This document shows, in pieces, positions 48,701-57,456 of a stretch of 64,000 bases of DNA. Source of the DNA: Pythium myriotylum. Lineage: Eukaryota > Oomycota > Peronosporomycetes > Pythiales > Pythiaceae. The stretch lies in assembly GCA_023091665.1 (NCBI GenBank), contig JALJCQ010000009.1:1612001-1676000 (forward strand), written 5' to 3'. The first letter of the stretch is position 1. The number at the start of each line of letters is the position of its first letter. The translations under genes and the position numbers were made by a program. Below the pieces are notes generated by a model. The model made no database searches. It was not told where the DNA came from and saw only the letters and a program-made list of their open reading frames with translations.

Positions 48701-49577
48701 TTCATAGTAGAACTCTGGATCAAGGGTTGTGCTCGCATTGACCGACTTGCGCTCTTTGGGCGCGACGATAATCTCAGAGTTCGGGGTGATTCGAGCGAAT
48801 TCTCTGCGATAAACGCAGGCTGAGTTCGATTGCGGAAGCGATCACAGCTAGATTCGCGTTAAACGTACATGCCCTGTGGAAGCGCCACTCGGATGCGGAT
48901 CACGACGTTCTGGTGGACCCAGATGGGGTGGATTTGCTGGTCATTGACCACGCAGATCTATACGCAGAGCAAGAAATCCTCGTATCTCAAGCTCATCCAC
49001 ATCGGTGAAATTGTCACTCACCTGCCGCAAGAACTCGCCCTCCATGAGGCCCGCATGGAGCTGGATCAGTTCCCAGTCGTCCTCAGTGTGCGGTTCAACG
49101 TTGACTTGGCGCGCCACCGGCACGGCGTCAACGACATGGACGCCTACAAACGACTGTGGCATGCGCAGCAGGTGCTCTTGCTGTTGAGAGTGGCCTCGCC
49201 ATTAGCCCGTGGCCACATAGTCGACCAGAACGACGCCATCCACGCACCAGTCCAACGCAGCGCGCGAATTCCGCCGAGACCTCGAAGGTGTCGCTGCATG
49301 GAAAGCGAGTCAGCAGCTGGCGTCGAGTGCCCCAACGACCCGCGCGCGATAGCTCTCACCTGCGCAGTTCGCTGGCGCGCGTGACGCCGCCGATCCATCC
49401 GACGCAGACCCGCTGCACGTATCCGTCGAGCGTCTCCCACGAGAGCTCGACGATGACGGCGCCGGCGCTCGGGTCGCGAGGCCCGATGAACGACTCGATG
49501 AACGCGCGCGGCAGGTTCACGAAGCACGACGGCAGCGGCAGCAGCACGGGCGCGAGGAAGGCGCCGCGCGAGCCCAT
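45784..49577 (-). CDS. PEX1: Peroxisomal AAA ATPase PEX1
   Basis: Nine exons read leftwards: 49577-49360, 49293-49248, 49153-49022, 48957-48869, 48803-48130, 48066-46472, 46413-46180, 46113-46049, 45988-45784; 1,085 aa. PEX1 with PEX6 extracts ubiquitinated PEX5 from the peroxisomal membrane. The N-terminal double-psi barrel opens with CFVNLPRAFIESF and continues VNVEPHTEDDWELIQLHAG and IIVAPKER. D1 has IIYGDRGSGKTT with a Walker B lacking the catalytic Glu (LLLDNLDAL), as usual for PEX1; D2 is canonical (GPPGCGKTLLASAVA, VLFLDEFDSIAPRRG, AATSRPDMIDPALLRPGR). The C-terminus ILKRHVETAFQNAKPSTS matches human PEX1. Introns are GT-AG and 58-95 bases; all phases agree, including short exons of 46 and 65 bases. 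Very confident. Confidence 0.95.
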
Positions 49578-50137
49578 GGCTTGCCGAGGAGCTGCTCACG
49601 TTGAATATGGCGCTGCGCACGTCAACATTCGACGCGTACCGTGGTACCTTCCGAGGACGATCCGCTCACCTGTGTAATCGAATGGCTGTCGCCTTCAAGG
49701 TTGACCCACAACACCGGCACGGATTCGAATGCAAACTTTGTTGTTGTCTTTCTGCATTTGCCTACTCAACACATAGGATACTCGCTTGTTCGTCTTCTCG
49801 TCGGTCGACTCGATCGTCACGGGGTTGGATCTTGTCGAAACACATCGCTCGCAACGAAACGGAGTGGAAAGTTCAAAATAATCATAGGTTTCTAGATAAG
49901 CAAACCAATAGACCTCAATTGAATCCGGAAATAATCACAACCGAGACAAGATCCGCAGCGTCCCGACCCAGGCGCCAACGATGCCTATGCAACACCGTTG
50001 CGTTCGCTCGTATCGCTTGACGTTGGCAGGTCATATTCTTGCTCCTTCGTTCGAGTGAGCTTCCGGCTTTACCGCTGCTGGATCGATTGGCTGTGGATAA
50101 TTATTATCTTCGGCTCGCAGACGGCGTGGCAGCCGCA
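49578..50137. other. Intergenic region
   Basis: About 560 bases between the PEX1 start and the stop of the second coiled-coil paralogue. AT-rich around 49860-50000. No gene recognised. Confidence 0.5.
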
Positions 50138-51442
50138 TCATCGCCGCCGAGACGGTGCTGAAGTGCTTTTCACAGGCATCAGCGGCTTTGTCTGCGTCTT
50201 GGGCGTCGCCATCACCGCGGTGGTCGCCGTCTTTTTTGTCACCATAGTTTTTGCCGCCGTCGTGTGTAGCTTGGTCGCGGGCGGTGTGGCTCCCTTCTTC
50301 CTCGCTGCTGCATACGACTGGCCCTGCTGCATCAAGGAACTAGCTGCCGAGGTCTTCAGCACTGGATTATTATGTGCTTCCACATAGTCCAAAGTGTCCA
50401 GAGGACAACGCGCAGCGCGAGGAGAGTCGATCTTAGCTGGGACAACCCGCGATCTTGATGATCTTGTTGGCACCAGGGCACTCGAGGTCATGGGCGTCGT
50501 CTTGCTCTTCGTGGTCGATTTCGCGATACCCTTCGGCTCCTCATCCACGAACAAAAACTCCGACTGTAGATCCACGAGGTCGGACTCCATCCGCCTAACC
50601 AACTCCTCGTACTCGCGCACGACGGTTTCGTAGTCGGTCATCCAGAGTACCTTCTCATCACTAATCTTCTTCAGCTCGTGACGCAGCTCTGCTTCGCTCA
50701 ATTCCAAGGCCTGTACGCGCGTCACCAATATATCCTGCTTCTGTTCCAGCTCACGCTTGATCTCCACCAGCCACGACACGTCTGATCGAAGCCATCGGCT
50801 TTCGGCGCGGCAGTGAGCCAGCTCGTCGTTCGCCAACGACAGCAGCTTGCGCTGTTCCTCCACGAGTTTCTCCAGCGACTGCACTTTCTCGCTAAGCTCC
50901 ACGCATCGCAAACTGCTCTGTACCAACTCTTGTTTGAGCTTGCTATGCTGGGCCTCCTCGTCCTCCTCGACATATTCACTGTGGGAATTGTAGGCAAGTG
51001 CGAAACTTTCATCACCAGCGTCACCATTCACGAGCTCAGCGTCGCTGTGCTCGCTGTCGCTGTTGAATTCACTGTCGATGTCGCTGCGTGAAGACTCGGT
51101 GTCCGACACCATCGCAGCAGCCTCCGCGTCGCTCCTCTTGATCATGATGACCTCCAGAGCCTCGCGCAGTGCGATCACTTCCGCATCGCGCGCCTCCAGC
51201 TGCTTCTCTGCATCCACGATCCATTTGGACGCTCGGATGAGCTGCTGGCACATCGCGCGAACGTGCGACTCGACGTCGCCGTGGAGCAGCGCCGCATCCG
51301 CGTGCAACGCCAAGTCCGTCAGCATTGCTGCGAACTCGTTCGCCGTGGTGGGGCGACCTGGTGGCGATGGCATTGCGGCCACACTTGTCACGGCCGAAGT
51401 CATCTCGTTCTCGCTCGCTCTCAGCAGCGACAGCGCCGCCAT
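50138..51442 (-). CDS. Coiled-coil protein, paralogue 2
   Basis: Single exon, 434 aa, inverted relative to its paralogue at 33054-34583. The conserved N-terminus reads MAALSLLRASENEM ... ADAALLHGDVESHVRAM, and the ADAALLHGD and QLIRASKWIVDAE blocks are almost unchanged. Two coiled-coil stretches follow (about 75-105 and 160-295; EKVQSLEKLVEEQRKLL, RELEQKQDILVTRVQALE), separated by an acidic run. The Thr/Ala/Ser-rich basic tail is shorter than in paralogue 1 by about 75 residues. No catalytic motif is seen; both keep a WLRSDVSWLV segment. Function unknown. The shared upstream block suggests that the two genes were duplicated with their promoter and may be co-regulated. Confidence 0.7.
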   Translation of the reverse strand: MAALSLLRASENEMTSAVTSVAAMPSPPGRPTTANEFAAMLTDLALHADAALLHGDVESHVRAMCQQLIRASKWIVDAEKQLEARDAEVIALREALEVIMIKRSDAEAAAMVSDTESSRSDIDSEFNSDSEHSDAELVNGDAGDESFALAYNSHSEYVEEDEEAQHSKLKQELVQSSLRCVELSEKVQSLEKLVEEQRKLLSLANDELAHCRAESRWLRSDVSWLVEIKRELEQKQDILVTRVQALELSEAELRHELKKISDEKVLWMTDYETVVREYEELVRRMESDLVDLQSEFLFVDEEPKGIAKSTTKSKTTPMTSSALVPTRSSRSRVVPAKIDSPRAARCPLDTLDYVEAHNNPVLKTSAASSLMQQGQSYAAARKKGATPPATKLHTTAAKTMVTKKTATTAVMATPKTQTKPLMPVKSTSAPSRRR

Positions 51443-52039
51443 CTCGCTTTCTCTGTCTCGCTTAGGCCTTCTTCCGAGCTGTCGGTACGAGCTGCTTCAC
51501 TCCGTGCCTGCCACGCAGTCAGTCAGAGCCGAGTCGCTTCGCGCTGCCAGATCGAATCCAGGACTGAGAGCGTCGACGAAGAGCGGCGTGTCTTAACTGC
51601 CTGGCTGTAGTCACCCGCATCAATCGCATCAAACTAGATCAAGAGAAGGAAAACGCGAACGCGAGCGCATGCTGGTGACGTCAACTGCAAGTCTCTGCAA
51701 GTGAAAGAGGCGGCGAGAGACGGCGCGGAGAGCGGAGACTTAATGGCGAGGAGCCAAGTCGGTGGGCGTGCATGGTGACGCTGATGAAGGGGTCGCAAGC
51801 ATGGCCTCGTTGCCTGGAAATGCACTGGTAAAGGATATTTTGATGGACAATAGACCATGAGACATTGGGGGCAACTAGAAAATGGACATTTGCACTGGTC
51901 ACGACTGTCCGCTCTATTGAACTGGAGATGGCTAACACTCACACGCTCAGTCTGCTACCTCTCTCTTGTCGCTTCCCTCAGAGAGAGCGAGGTAGTAAAT
52001 AATAACTAGGGTTGTTCTCACTGCTTTTCGTCTCGGCCT
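51443..52039. other. Upstream region of coiled-coil paralogue 2
   Basis: About 600 bases; the left part (to about 51850) is homologous to 32700-33053. The remainder, next to the FYVE-like gene stop, shows nothing recognisable. Confidence 0.6.
51535..51670 (-). repeat. Conserved upstream leader block (copy 2)
   Basis: Reverse-complement partner of 32847-32985, about 90 percent identical by eye over 135 bases with one small indel. Confidence 0.85.
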
Positions 52040-54949
52040 TTACAGAACCATGTACCCGCCACTTCGACGGTTTGTGTCGGGGGTTGGAACTGTCCATGAC
52101 GTCGTGCCGATCGCCTCGTTGTAGAAGTACAACTTGTTTGTGGTCTTGGAATGGACAGCGACCCAACCTGGCACGGCTGTCGAGGTTTCGGGTGACGCGC
52201 TGCAAATATCCATGAAGCTCGAGTCTGCGAGGAAATCTGAGAAGCTCCCGTCTTCACGGACAAGATGCATATCAGCGCCCAGCGACAGATCAATCAGCTC
52301 GACTTCTTCGTCTTCACCGTAGTCGTCGTCGCTGAGTTCCATCTCTTCTGCCTGGTGTGACACCATCCGTTCTGATGCCGCATTAGCGTTTGCTTCATCG
52401 AGAATAGCTTGAGCAAATCCAGCAGCGAGTGCTGCTTCCTCTTGAGCGCGCATCTCGATGTTCGATATTGTGGCATATTGGGCTTCGATGTCTGCAGCCG
52501 TCGACATACTCTGACGCAATTTCTTCGACGGTGATTCGTTGGACTGATTAAGGTTCTTAAGACTCTCGGAAATCATAGTCATTCGGTCAAGATGGACCTG
52601 GAGATCTGCCAGCTGAATGGTCTCATCGTTTTCTGGCGCGTTGTTCTCGAATGTGGGCTCTTCGGTAATCGTGGCTCGTCGTGATTGCGTGACGATTGCT
52701 TCCACAGACGGGTTCGCTCGAGGGGGCGGAAGCTCAGGAGCACCAGCAGCTCGGGCAGCTGGCATCGCCGGAGTTTGCGCTTGGGGACGGACTTCGGTGA
52801 TCTCAATTTCGTCGTTGCTTGACTTGGCCGTGGTTGTGCCAGGTGCTGGGCGCTTTCGAACGTGCTTCACAACAACAGGCTTCACAATCGTGACTTCCTC
52901 ATTCGTCGCGGAGACCATACTGTGGCGTGGCGTTGGAGCTTTCGACGCTGTCGACACTCTGAATGAATTTTGTGGCGATATCTCCTGGATGATGAGCTCA
53001 TGATCATCATCTTCACCTTCTCCCATCAGAGTTGTCGTGGGCGGTGGTGACAGAACCGACGAAACACCGGAACCACTTGAACCCGTTGAAGGCGTCGTTA
53101 ACGTGTCGTCGTCATCTGCGTCTGTGAGTTCATCTTCTGATACGTCCGTCGATAGAGTGCCAGGATTCGTGTAAGATGCTCGATACTTGCCAACACCTAA
53201 ATCCACTGCCACATTACCATTGCCGTTCGATGTTTCTAACGCTGTGGCATCCAGCAGGTTGTCGAAGTCCATTCCATCGGCGGCAGCACTGTTTGCTTCA
53301 AGCTCAGCATCACCCGGAATCATGTACTCTTGATCATCGTCATCGCTCAGTTCATCTTGATCGTTCGCTGCGTACGCATGAAGCATCGTGTCGTCATCGG
53401 GTGAAGAGGACGACCTTGACGTTGACAGCCCAGACGACCGTATTGATGACCGGCCTGCCGATAGTACGGTGGAGTTCTGTTTGGCGGGGCGAAACTGGAA
53501 CATGTGCGGTATAGAGCTACGGTTGGAATCTTGAGGGTAGACGCGCCCTCCTTCTTCGTGCATGGAGCTTCCCGACTCAACTGAGTACGAATGCTCGACA
53601 GAACTAGCGGATCGCATCATGCGATTCAGATTGTGGGCATACTGGGATTGTTGCTTCTGCAACTTGGAACCGACTGTCGATGCCGAGATCCTGCGGTGAT
53701 CCATTTCCGTAAGGTTAGCTCGGTTTGACGCCTGCTCCTTGAGTGTCGGTGCCTTAGCAGACGACGAACGACGAGGAATCTCCCGGCGCTTGGCGTTACT
53801 ACTACATTGGACGCATATTCTGGCCTTCTTCTTACCGACGAAGTCGCTGATCGTTCCGGACGGTGGTGCCACGAACTGGTGGACGCTGCACTGGTTACAG
53901 ATCACGTCGCCGCAGGCCACACAATTGTATTTCTTGCGCACAAGAGAGAAGCTGCGAGTGCACACCACACAACACACGCGCTTGTGGAGCGGTACCATTT
54001 CCTTGGGCCTCGCGAGCACTAGCAGATCCATGCGCTTCTGGTTGATGTAGTCCCGCAGGCACGCCGAGCGCATGGCTGCCGTCTCCACAATCTTGTGCAC
54101 GAGCCACGGCGGCAGCCTCTCTCCGAGGTCGTTGATCATCATCGTGTAGAGTTCGACGTTGCCCGGCGAGACTTGGGAAAAGGTGTGCAGCGTGAGCGTC
54201 TTGCCGCGCACAAAGATGGCCGAGTTGTCGAACGACTGGAGCTCTTCGAGGTCGACCGATTTGGAGAGTCGGAAGCCGACCTTGCGGCCGTCGCGGTCGG
54301 TAAAGTGGTCGACGACTTCGACGTAAATGTAGTCTCGGTGTTTGGCGACGCTGGGCGCGAGCGACTTGATGCAGTGCCACTTGAGGCAGACAAAGCGGTC
54401 GGTGCGCGTGCGCGGCACGAGCGTGGCGAGCACTTGTCCGTCGAGGAACTCTCCCGGGTTGACCGAGCTCTCGTGGGCGACAAAGTCGGAGGTGGTCTCG
54501 GTGACCATGGTGTCCATCATTTCTTCGAACGAGGCCGAGACGTTACACTTTCCTCGCACCGAGGCTTCGAGGCGCGGGTCGTCCGAGAGGTCTCCTCCCT
54601 TGGCGCGGTAGATGGAGACGCCTTCTCGGGTCTTGGACGGGTGCCATCGCATGGTGCCGAAGCCGTGGCAGAGGTTGTAGGCGTCGTCGACGGATCGGTC
54701 GACAAAGTCGACGAGCATCTTGCGTCGCTCGGGCGAGAGCTCGACGCTCGAGGCGACGAGGAGCCCGTCGGCGCCGACCGAGAGCGGGGACTCGCCGATG
54801 GACTTGCTCGAGTGCGGGCGCGTGGAGAGGCCGAGCGCCGAGCGCGAGCGCGCCGTGGGCGTGTGCTTGGCCATGGGGAGCGAGGGGAGGTCGCCGTCGG
54901 GCGCCAGGGGAGACGCCGTCGGCAGCGAGCCGCCGAGCGCGCGCCGCAT
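52040..54949 (-). CDS. START-like / FYVE-like / WW protein
   Basis: Single exon, 969 aa. The N-terminal 60 residues are basic and Ser-rich. Residues about 65-320 look like the START-like lipid-binding domain common in oomycete FYVE proteins (FVDRSVDDAYNLC, GGDLSDDPRLEASVRGK, LYTMMINDLGERLP). A FYVE-type zinc finger follows (about 325-395) with paired cysteines CCVVCTRSF, NCVACGDVICNQC and ICVQC, but the PI3P-binding RRHHCR core is replaced by RKKYNCV, so phosphoinositide binding is uncertain. A long Ser/Asp-rich disordered region comes next, and a WW domain ends the protein (about 930-960: GWVAVHSKTTNKLYFYN ... GTTSWTVP), which would bind proline-rich partners. The first ATG in frame is 54949. 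Confidence 0.85.
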   Translation of the reverse strand: MRRALGGSLPTASPLAPDGDLPSLPMAKHTPTARSRSALGLSTRPHSSKSIGESPLSVGADGLLVASSVELSPERRKMLVDFVDRSVDDAYNLCHGFGTMRWHPSKTREGVSIYRAKGGDLSDDPRLEASVRGKCNVSASFEEMMDTMVTETTSDFVAHESSVNPGEFLDGQVLATLVPRTRTDRFVCLKWHCIKSLAPSVAKHRDYIYVEVVDHFTDRDGRKVGFRLSKSVDLEELQSFDNSAIFVRGKTLTLHTFSQVSPGNVELYTMMINDLGERLPPWLVHKIVETAAMRSACLRDYINQKRMDLLVLARPKEMVPLHKRVCCVVCTRSFSLVRKKYNCVACGDVICNQCSVHQFVAPPSGTISDFVGKKKARICVQCSSNAKRREIPRRSSSAKAPTLKEQASNRANLTEMDHRRISASTVGSKLQKQQSQYAHNLNRMMRSASSVEHSYSVESGSSMHEEGGRVYPQDSNRSSIPHMFQFRPAKQNSTVLSAGRSSIRSSGLSTSRSSSSPDDDTMLHAYAANDQDELSDDDDQEYMIPGDAELEANSAAADGMDFDNLLDATALETSNGNGNVAVDLGVGKYRASYTNPGTLSTDVSEDELTDADDDDTLTTPSTGSSGSGVSSVLSPPPTTTLMGEGEDDDHELIIQEISPQNSFRVSTASKAPTPRHSMVSATNEEVTIVKPVVVKHVRKRPAPGTTTAKSSNDEIEITEVRPQAQTPAMPAARAAGAPELPPPRANPSVEAIVTQSRRATITEEPTFENNAPENDETIQLADLQVHLDRMTMISESLKNLNQSNESPSKKLRQSMSTAADIEAQYATISNIEMRAQEEAALAAGFAQAILDEANANAASERMVSHQAEEMELSDDDYGEDEEVELIDLSLGADMHLVREDGSFSDFLADSSFMDICSASPETSTAVPGWVAVHSKTTNKLYFYNEAIGTTSWTVPTPDTNRRSGGYMVL

Positions 54950-55604
54950 GAGAGGAGAGCGAGGCCGTGGACACTGCGACAACGCACTTGGCTTATCAGG
55001 AGCGCCCGGTCCGCCGCCGCGACGCGAAGGGGGGGGGGGACCCCGGACCCCGAGCCCCTCCGGCTCTGCCAGTTGGCAGCTCTCTCTTCCGCTGTCCAGA
55101 GAGAGGACCCCGCTCGGCGATTAGGGCAAGCGCGCACCAGACGGGAAGGCGGCACGGTGACACATGGAGGGCGGCGAGCCCTAGCCCTCGCGGAGCGCCA
55201 GCGGGCTCGCAAATATGTATCTTGGCCGCCGAGCGAGACGCTCCCGCCACTCGGTCCTCTACAGGCGTGCCGTCAGATCTCAGCAAACAGTGCAGGCGAG
55301 AGAGTCAGAAAAGCCCCGCGCGAGTGACCTCTCGCGCCTCAACCGGTGGCCGCGGGCCGCCTCGCGAGGCGCGCGGCAGCTCCGACTCCACGGCGCCTCG
55401 CCCGTGAGTCATGGCGATCCTGATGGGAACTGGCCGTAAACACTGGCGACGACGCCGCGCGGGAAGCGGGGCTGACCGGCGGCTGGTGGCGTGACGTTCC
55501 AAGAAAATGACCACTATTATGATGGGTTCGTCGGCCCCCCGCCCCCCGGGTGGGGTCACTGGCGCGAGGGGGCACCCCCCCTCCAAGCATCCCTCGACAC
55601 CACG
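54950..55604. other. Divergent promoter region
   Basis: About 650 very GC-rich bases between the FYVE-like and methyltransferase genes, including a G-run of about 10 at 55028-55040 and C-runs near 55540 and 55575. No gene recognised; the open frame upstream of the methyltransferase ATG lacks a start. Confidence 0.5.
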
Positions 55605-56332
55605 ATGGAGGTGACGATTGGAGGACGCGCCTATGAGCTCTCCGAGACGCTCCGCAGCGACGAGCTCGCCCCGATCTTCGCGGACGCGTGGACGGCCTCG
55701 CGCGTCTGGTTCGCCAGCCGCTTCCTCTCGGAGCAGCTCGTCGCGCTCGCGAAGACGCCGCAGGCCGACCACGCCTTCGACGTCGCCGGCGGCCGCGCCG
55801 TGATCGAGCTCGGCAGCGGATGCGGGCTCGCGGGGCTCGTCGCAGCTGCGCTCGGCGGCGACGTGCTGCTCACCGACCAGCGGGAGGCCGTCGAGCTGCT
55901 CCAACGAAACGCCAGTCACAACATGCACACAGAAGACGAGAAACGACGCGTCCACGTCGCCGAGTACCAGTGGGGCACGCAACCCCACGAGGCTCAACTC
56001 CCACGCTCAACGTTCGACTACGTCCTCGTGTCTGACTGTGAGTCGCGGTAGCTAAAGGACCCGATTGGTTGTTGCATCGGACTCACATGTCTCCCTTATC
56101 CCAAGGCATCAATCCGATATACGGCGTCGAGTCCTGGCGGAATCTTGCGCGCAGCATCGCCATGCTTAGCAGCGACTCGACGACCACATACTTGGCTCAC
56201 GAAGCGCGCGGGGACGACGAAGCCATGAACGACTTCTTGATGTTCAGCGCAGCCTTTCTGGCCTGCGAGCGCATCGCGCACCTACCAGAGAAGCGGCTCA
56301 GTCTCTTTAAAATTAGAAGACTCGCTGCGTGA
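55605..56332 (+). CDS. METTL21-like lysine methyltransferase (Methyltransf_16)
   Basis: Two exons, 55605-56037 and 56106-56332, giving 219 aa. The SAM-binding motif I reads VIELGSGCGLAGLVAAALG, followed by the acidic strand end LLTDQ and motif post-II FDYVLVSDC, which matches the D-x-x-Y class of seven-beta-strand protein methyltransferases such as METTL21/EEF1AKMT3. The N-terminal WTASRVWFASRFLS helix (typical W-x-A in this family) precedes motif I. Substrates in the family are chaperones, elongation factors and histones, so the target here is undetermined. The 68-base intron sits exactly in the SDC motif. The frame upstream of 55605 is open but has no ATG. Confidence 0.85.
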
Positions 56333-56386
56333 GACCCCGTCCCCTCCCCTGCCTTGATTCTGTGCACGTCAAAACTGCCCTCAGAG

Positions 56387-57435
56387 ATGGAGTTGACTGG
56401 TGCTGGTCTCGGAGTCTTTTGGGGCGATGACACGCTCTGCAGCGGAGACTACAGGCTCCCACACATCAAAGACCCTCAGAAAGATTCTCCGCACCTCCAT
56501 CATCGCGATCCAGATGAGACGCAATCTCGGAGAACCTTAACGCTGCCTGACCTGCGCGTCGCAAAGAACAAGAAAATTGTGGTGAAGCGAGACATCAGGT
56601 CCCCACCTTTGCACGAGTCAACACAGTCCTTGCTAGAGGTTCTACAGACCCTGTGGAGAAGCATTGCAAAAGATACCGACGCTTTCGTACAGCAGATCCA
56701 GAGCGGAATAAAAGTAGTCGGGGACGTTACCCACATGAGCTCCCTTTACTTTAATCGTGCGCTGCTCCTCGAGGATCGCAAGTACTTTCTACGTGAGCAA
56801 AAAGCCGAACACCACCGAGCGGCTATCCTTGAGCAGGTGCGTGATGACAGATAGATCTCTCGTGTCCTTTCGCTTAGTCTCGCGTGGACAGACCAAGGCA
56901 TATCGCCAGCTGCATTGCGCTGCGGATGATTCTCAGTTCTACACGTTCGATCGTCGAAATCCGCCATCTTCGGACAAATCTCTTCGGTTTGGTCCAACGA
57001 TTGTGAGGCACAACGATCTTGAAAATCGATTAATTGATCGCCATGAGCACAAGATCCGCCATCTCCTTCACGTGCTACAGGATGAAATTTCAGCCGAAAC
57101 CAGGCGAGAAGTTCGTACGTGAAAAGTTTGCACGCTCAGTCATGAAATCGTATCTAACCTGCTTCACGTCAAGGTGCACTGAACTTTTGGAATCCTCAAA
57201 AACCGTTGTCTCGACAGAGCAAGCGAAGTCTCGCAAAAATAATCAAGGAACGGTATGAGGCTGCCGATCGCATCATGCGAATCCTTGAGGTGAGCGCGGC
57301 GGAAAGTTGTAATCTCGACTCCCGTTGACATCCTTTCCCTTGCGGTTCAAGGAATATGGTATCGTCATTGGCGTCGACACAGCGAAGTATCTGGAGGACA
57401 CGATCGTCGTGGGCAAAAGAGTAGCTGGCAGTTGA
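56387..57435 (+). CDS. Uncharacterised helical protein
   Basis: Four exons, 56387-56836, 56892-57114, 57174-57289 and 57352-57435, giving 290 aa. No domain is recognised. The first 70 residues look disordered (DPQKDSPHLHHRDPDE); the rest is largely helical and charged (LLEVLQTLWRSIAKDTDAFVQ; LENRLIDRHEHKIRHLLHVL; AKIIKERYEAADRIMRILE), suggesting a coiled-coil or rod protein. The end reads EYGIVIGVDTAKYLEDTI. Introns are 55, 59 and 62 bases. Only 54 bases separate it from the methyltransferase upstream and 21 bases from the convergent gene downstream. The exact acceptor of exon 2 was chosen to keep frame; one other acceptor is possible. Confidence 0.6.
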
Positions 57436-57456
57436 GCAAAGTTTGGAACGCGAGGG

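Noticed and set aside
54095..55327. Plus-strand open frame of 410 codons
   Set aside because: Antisense to the START-like/FYVE-like gene and spills into the GC-rich promoter; no domain.
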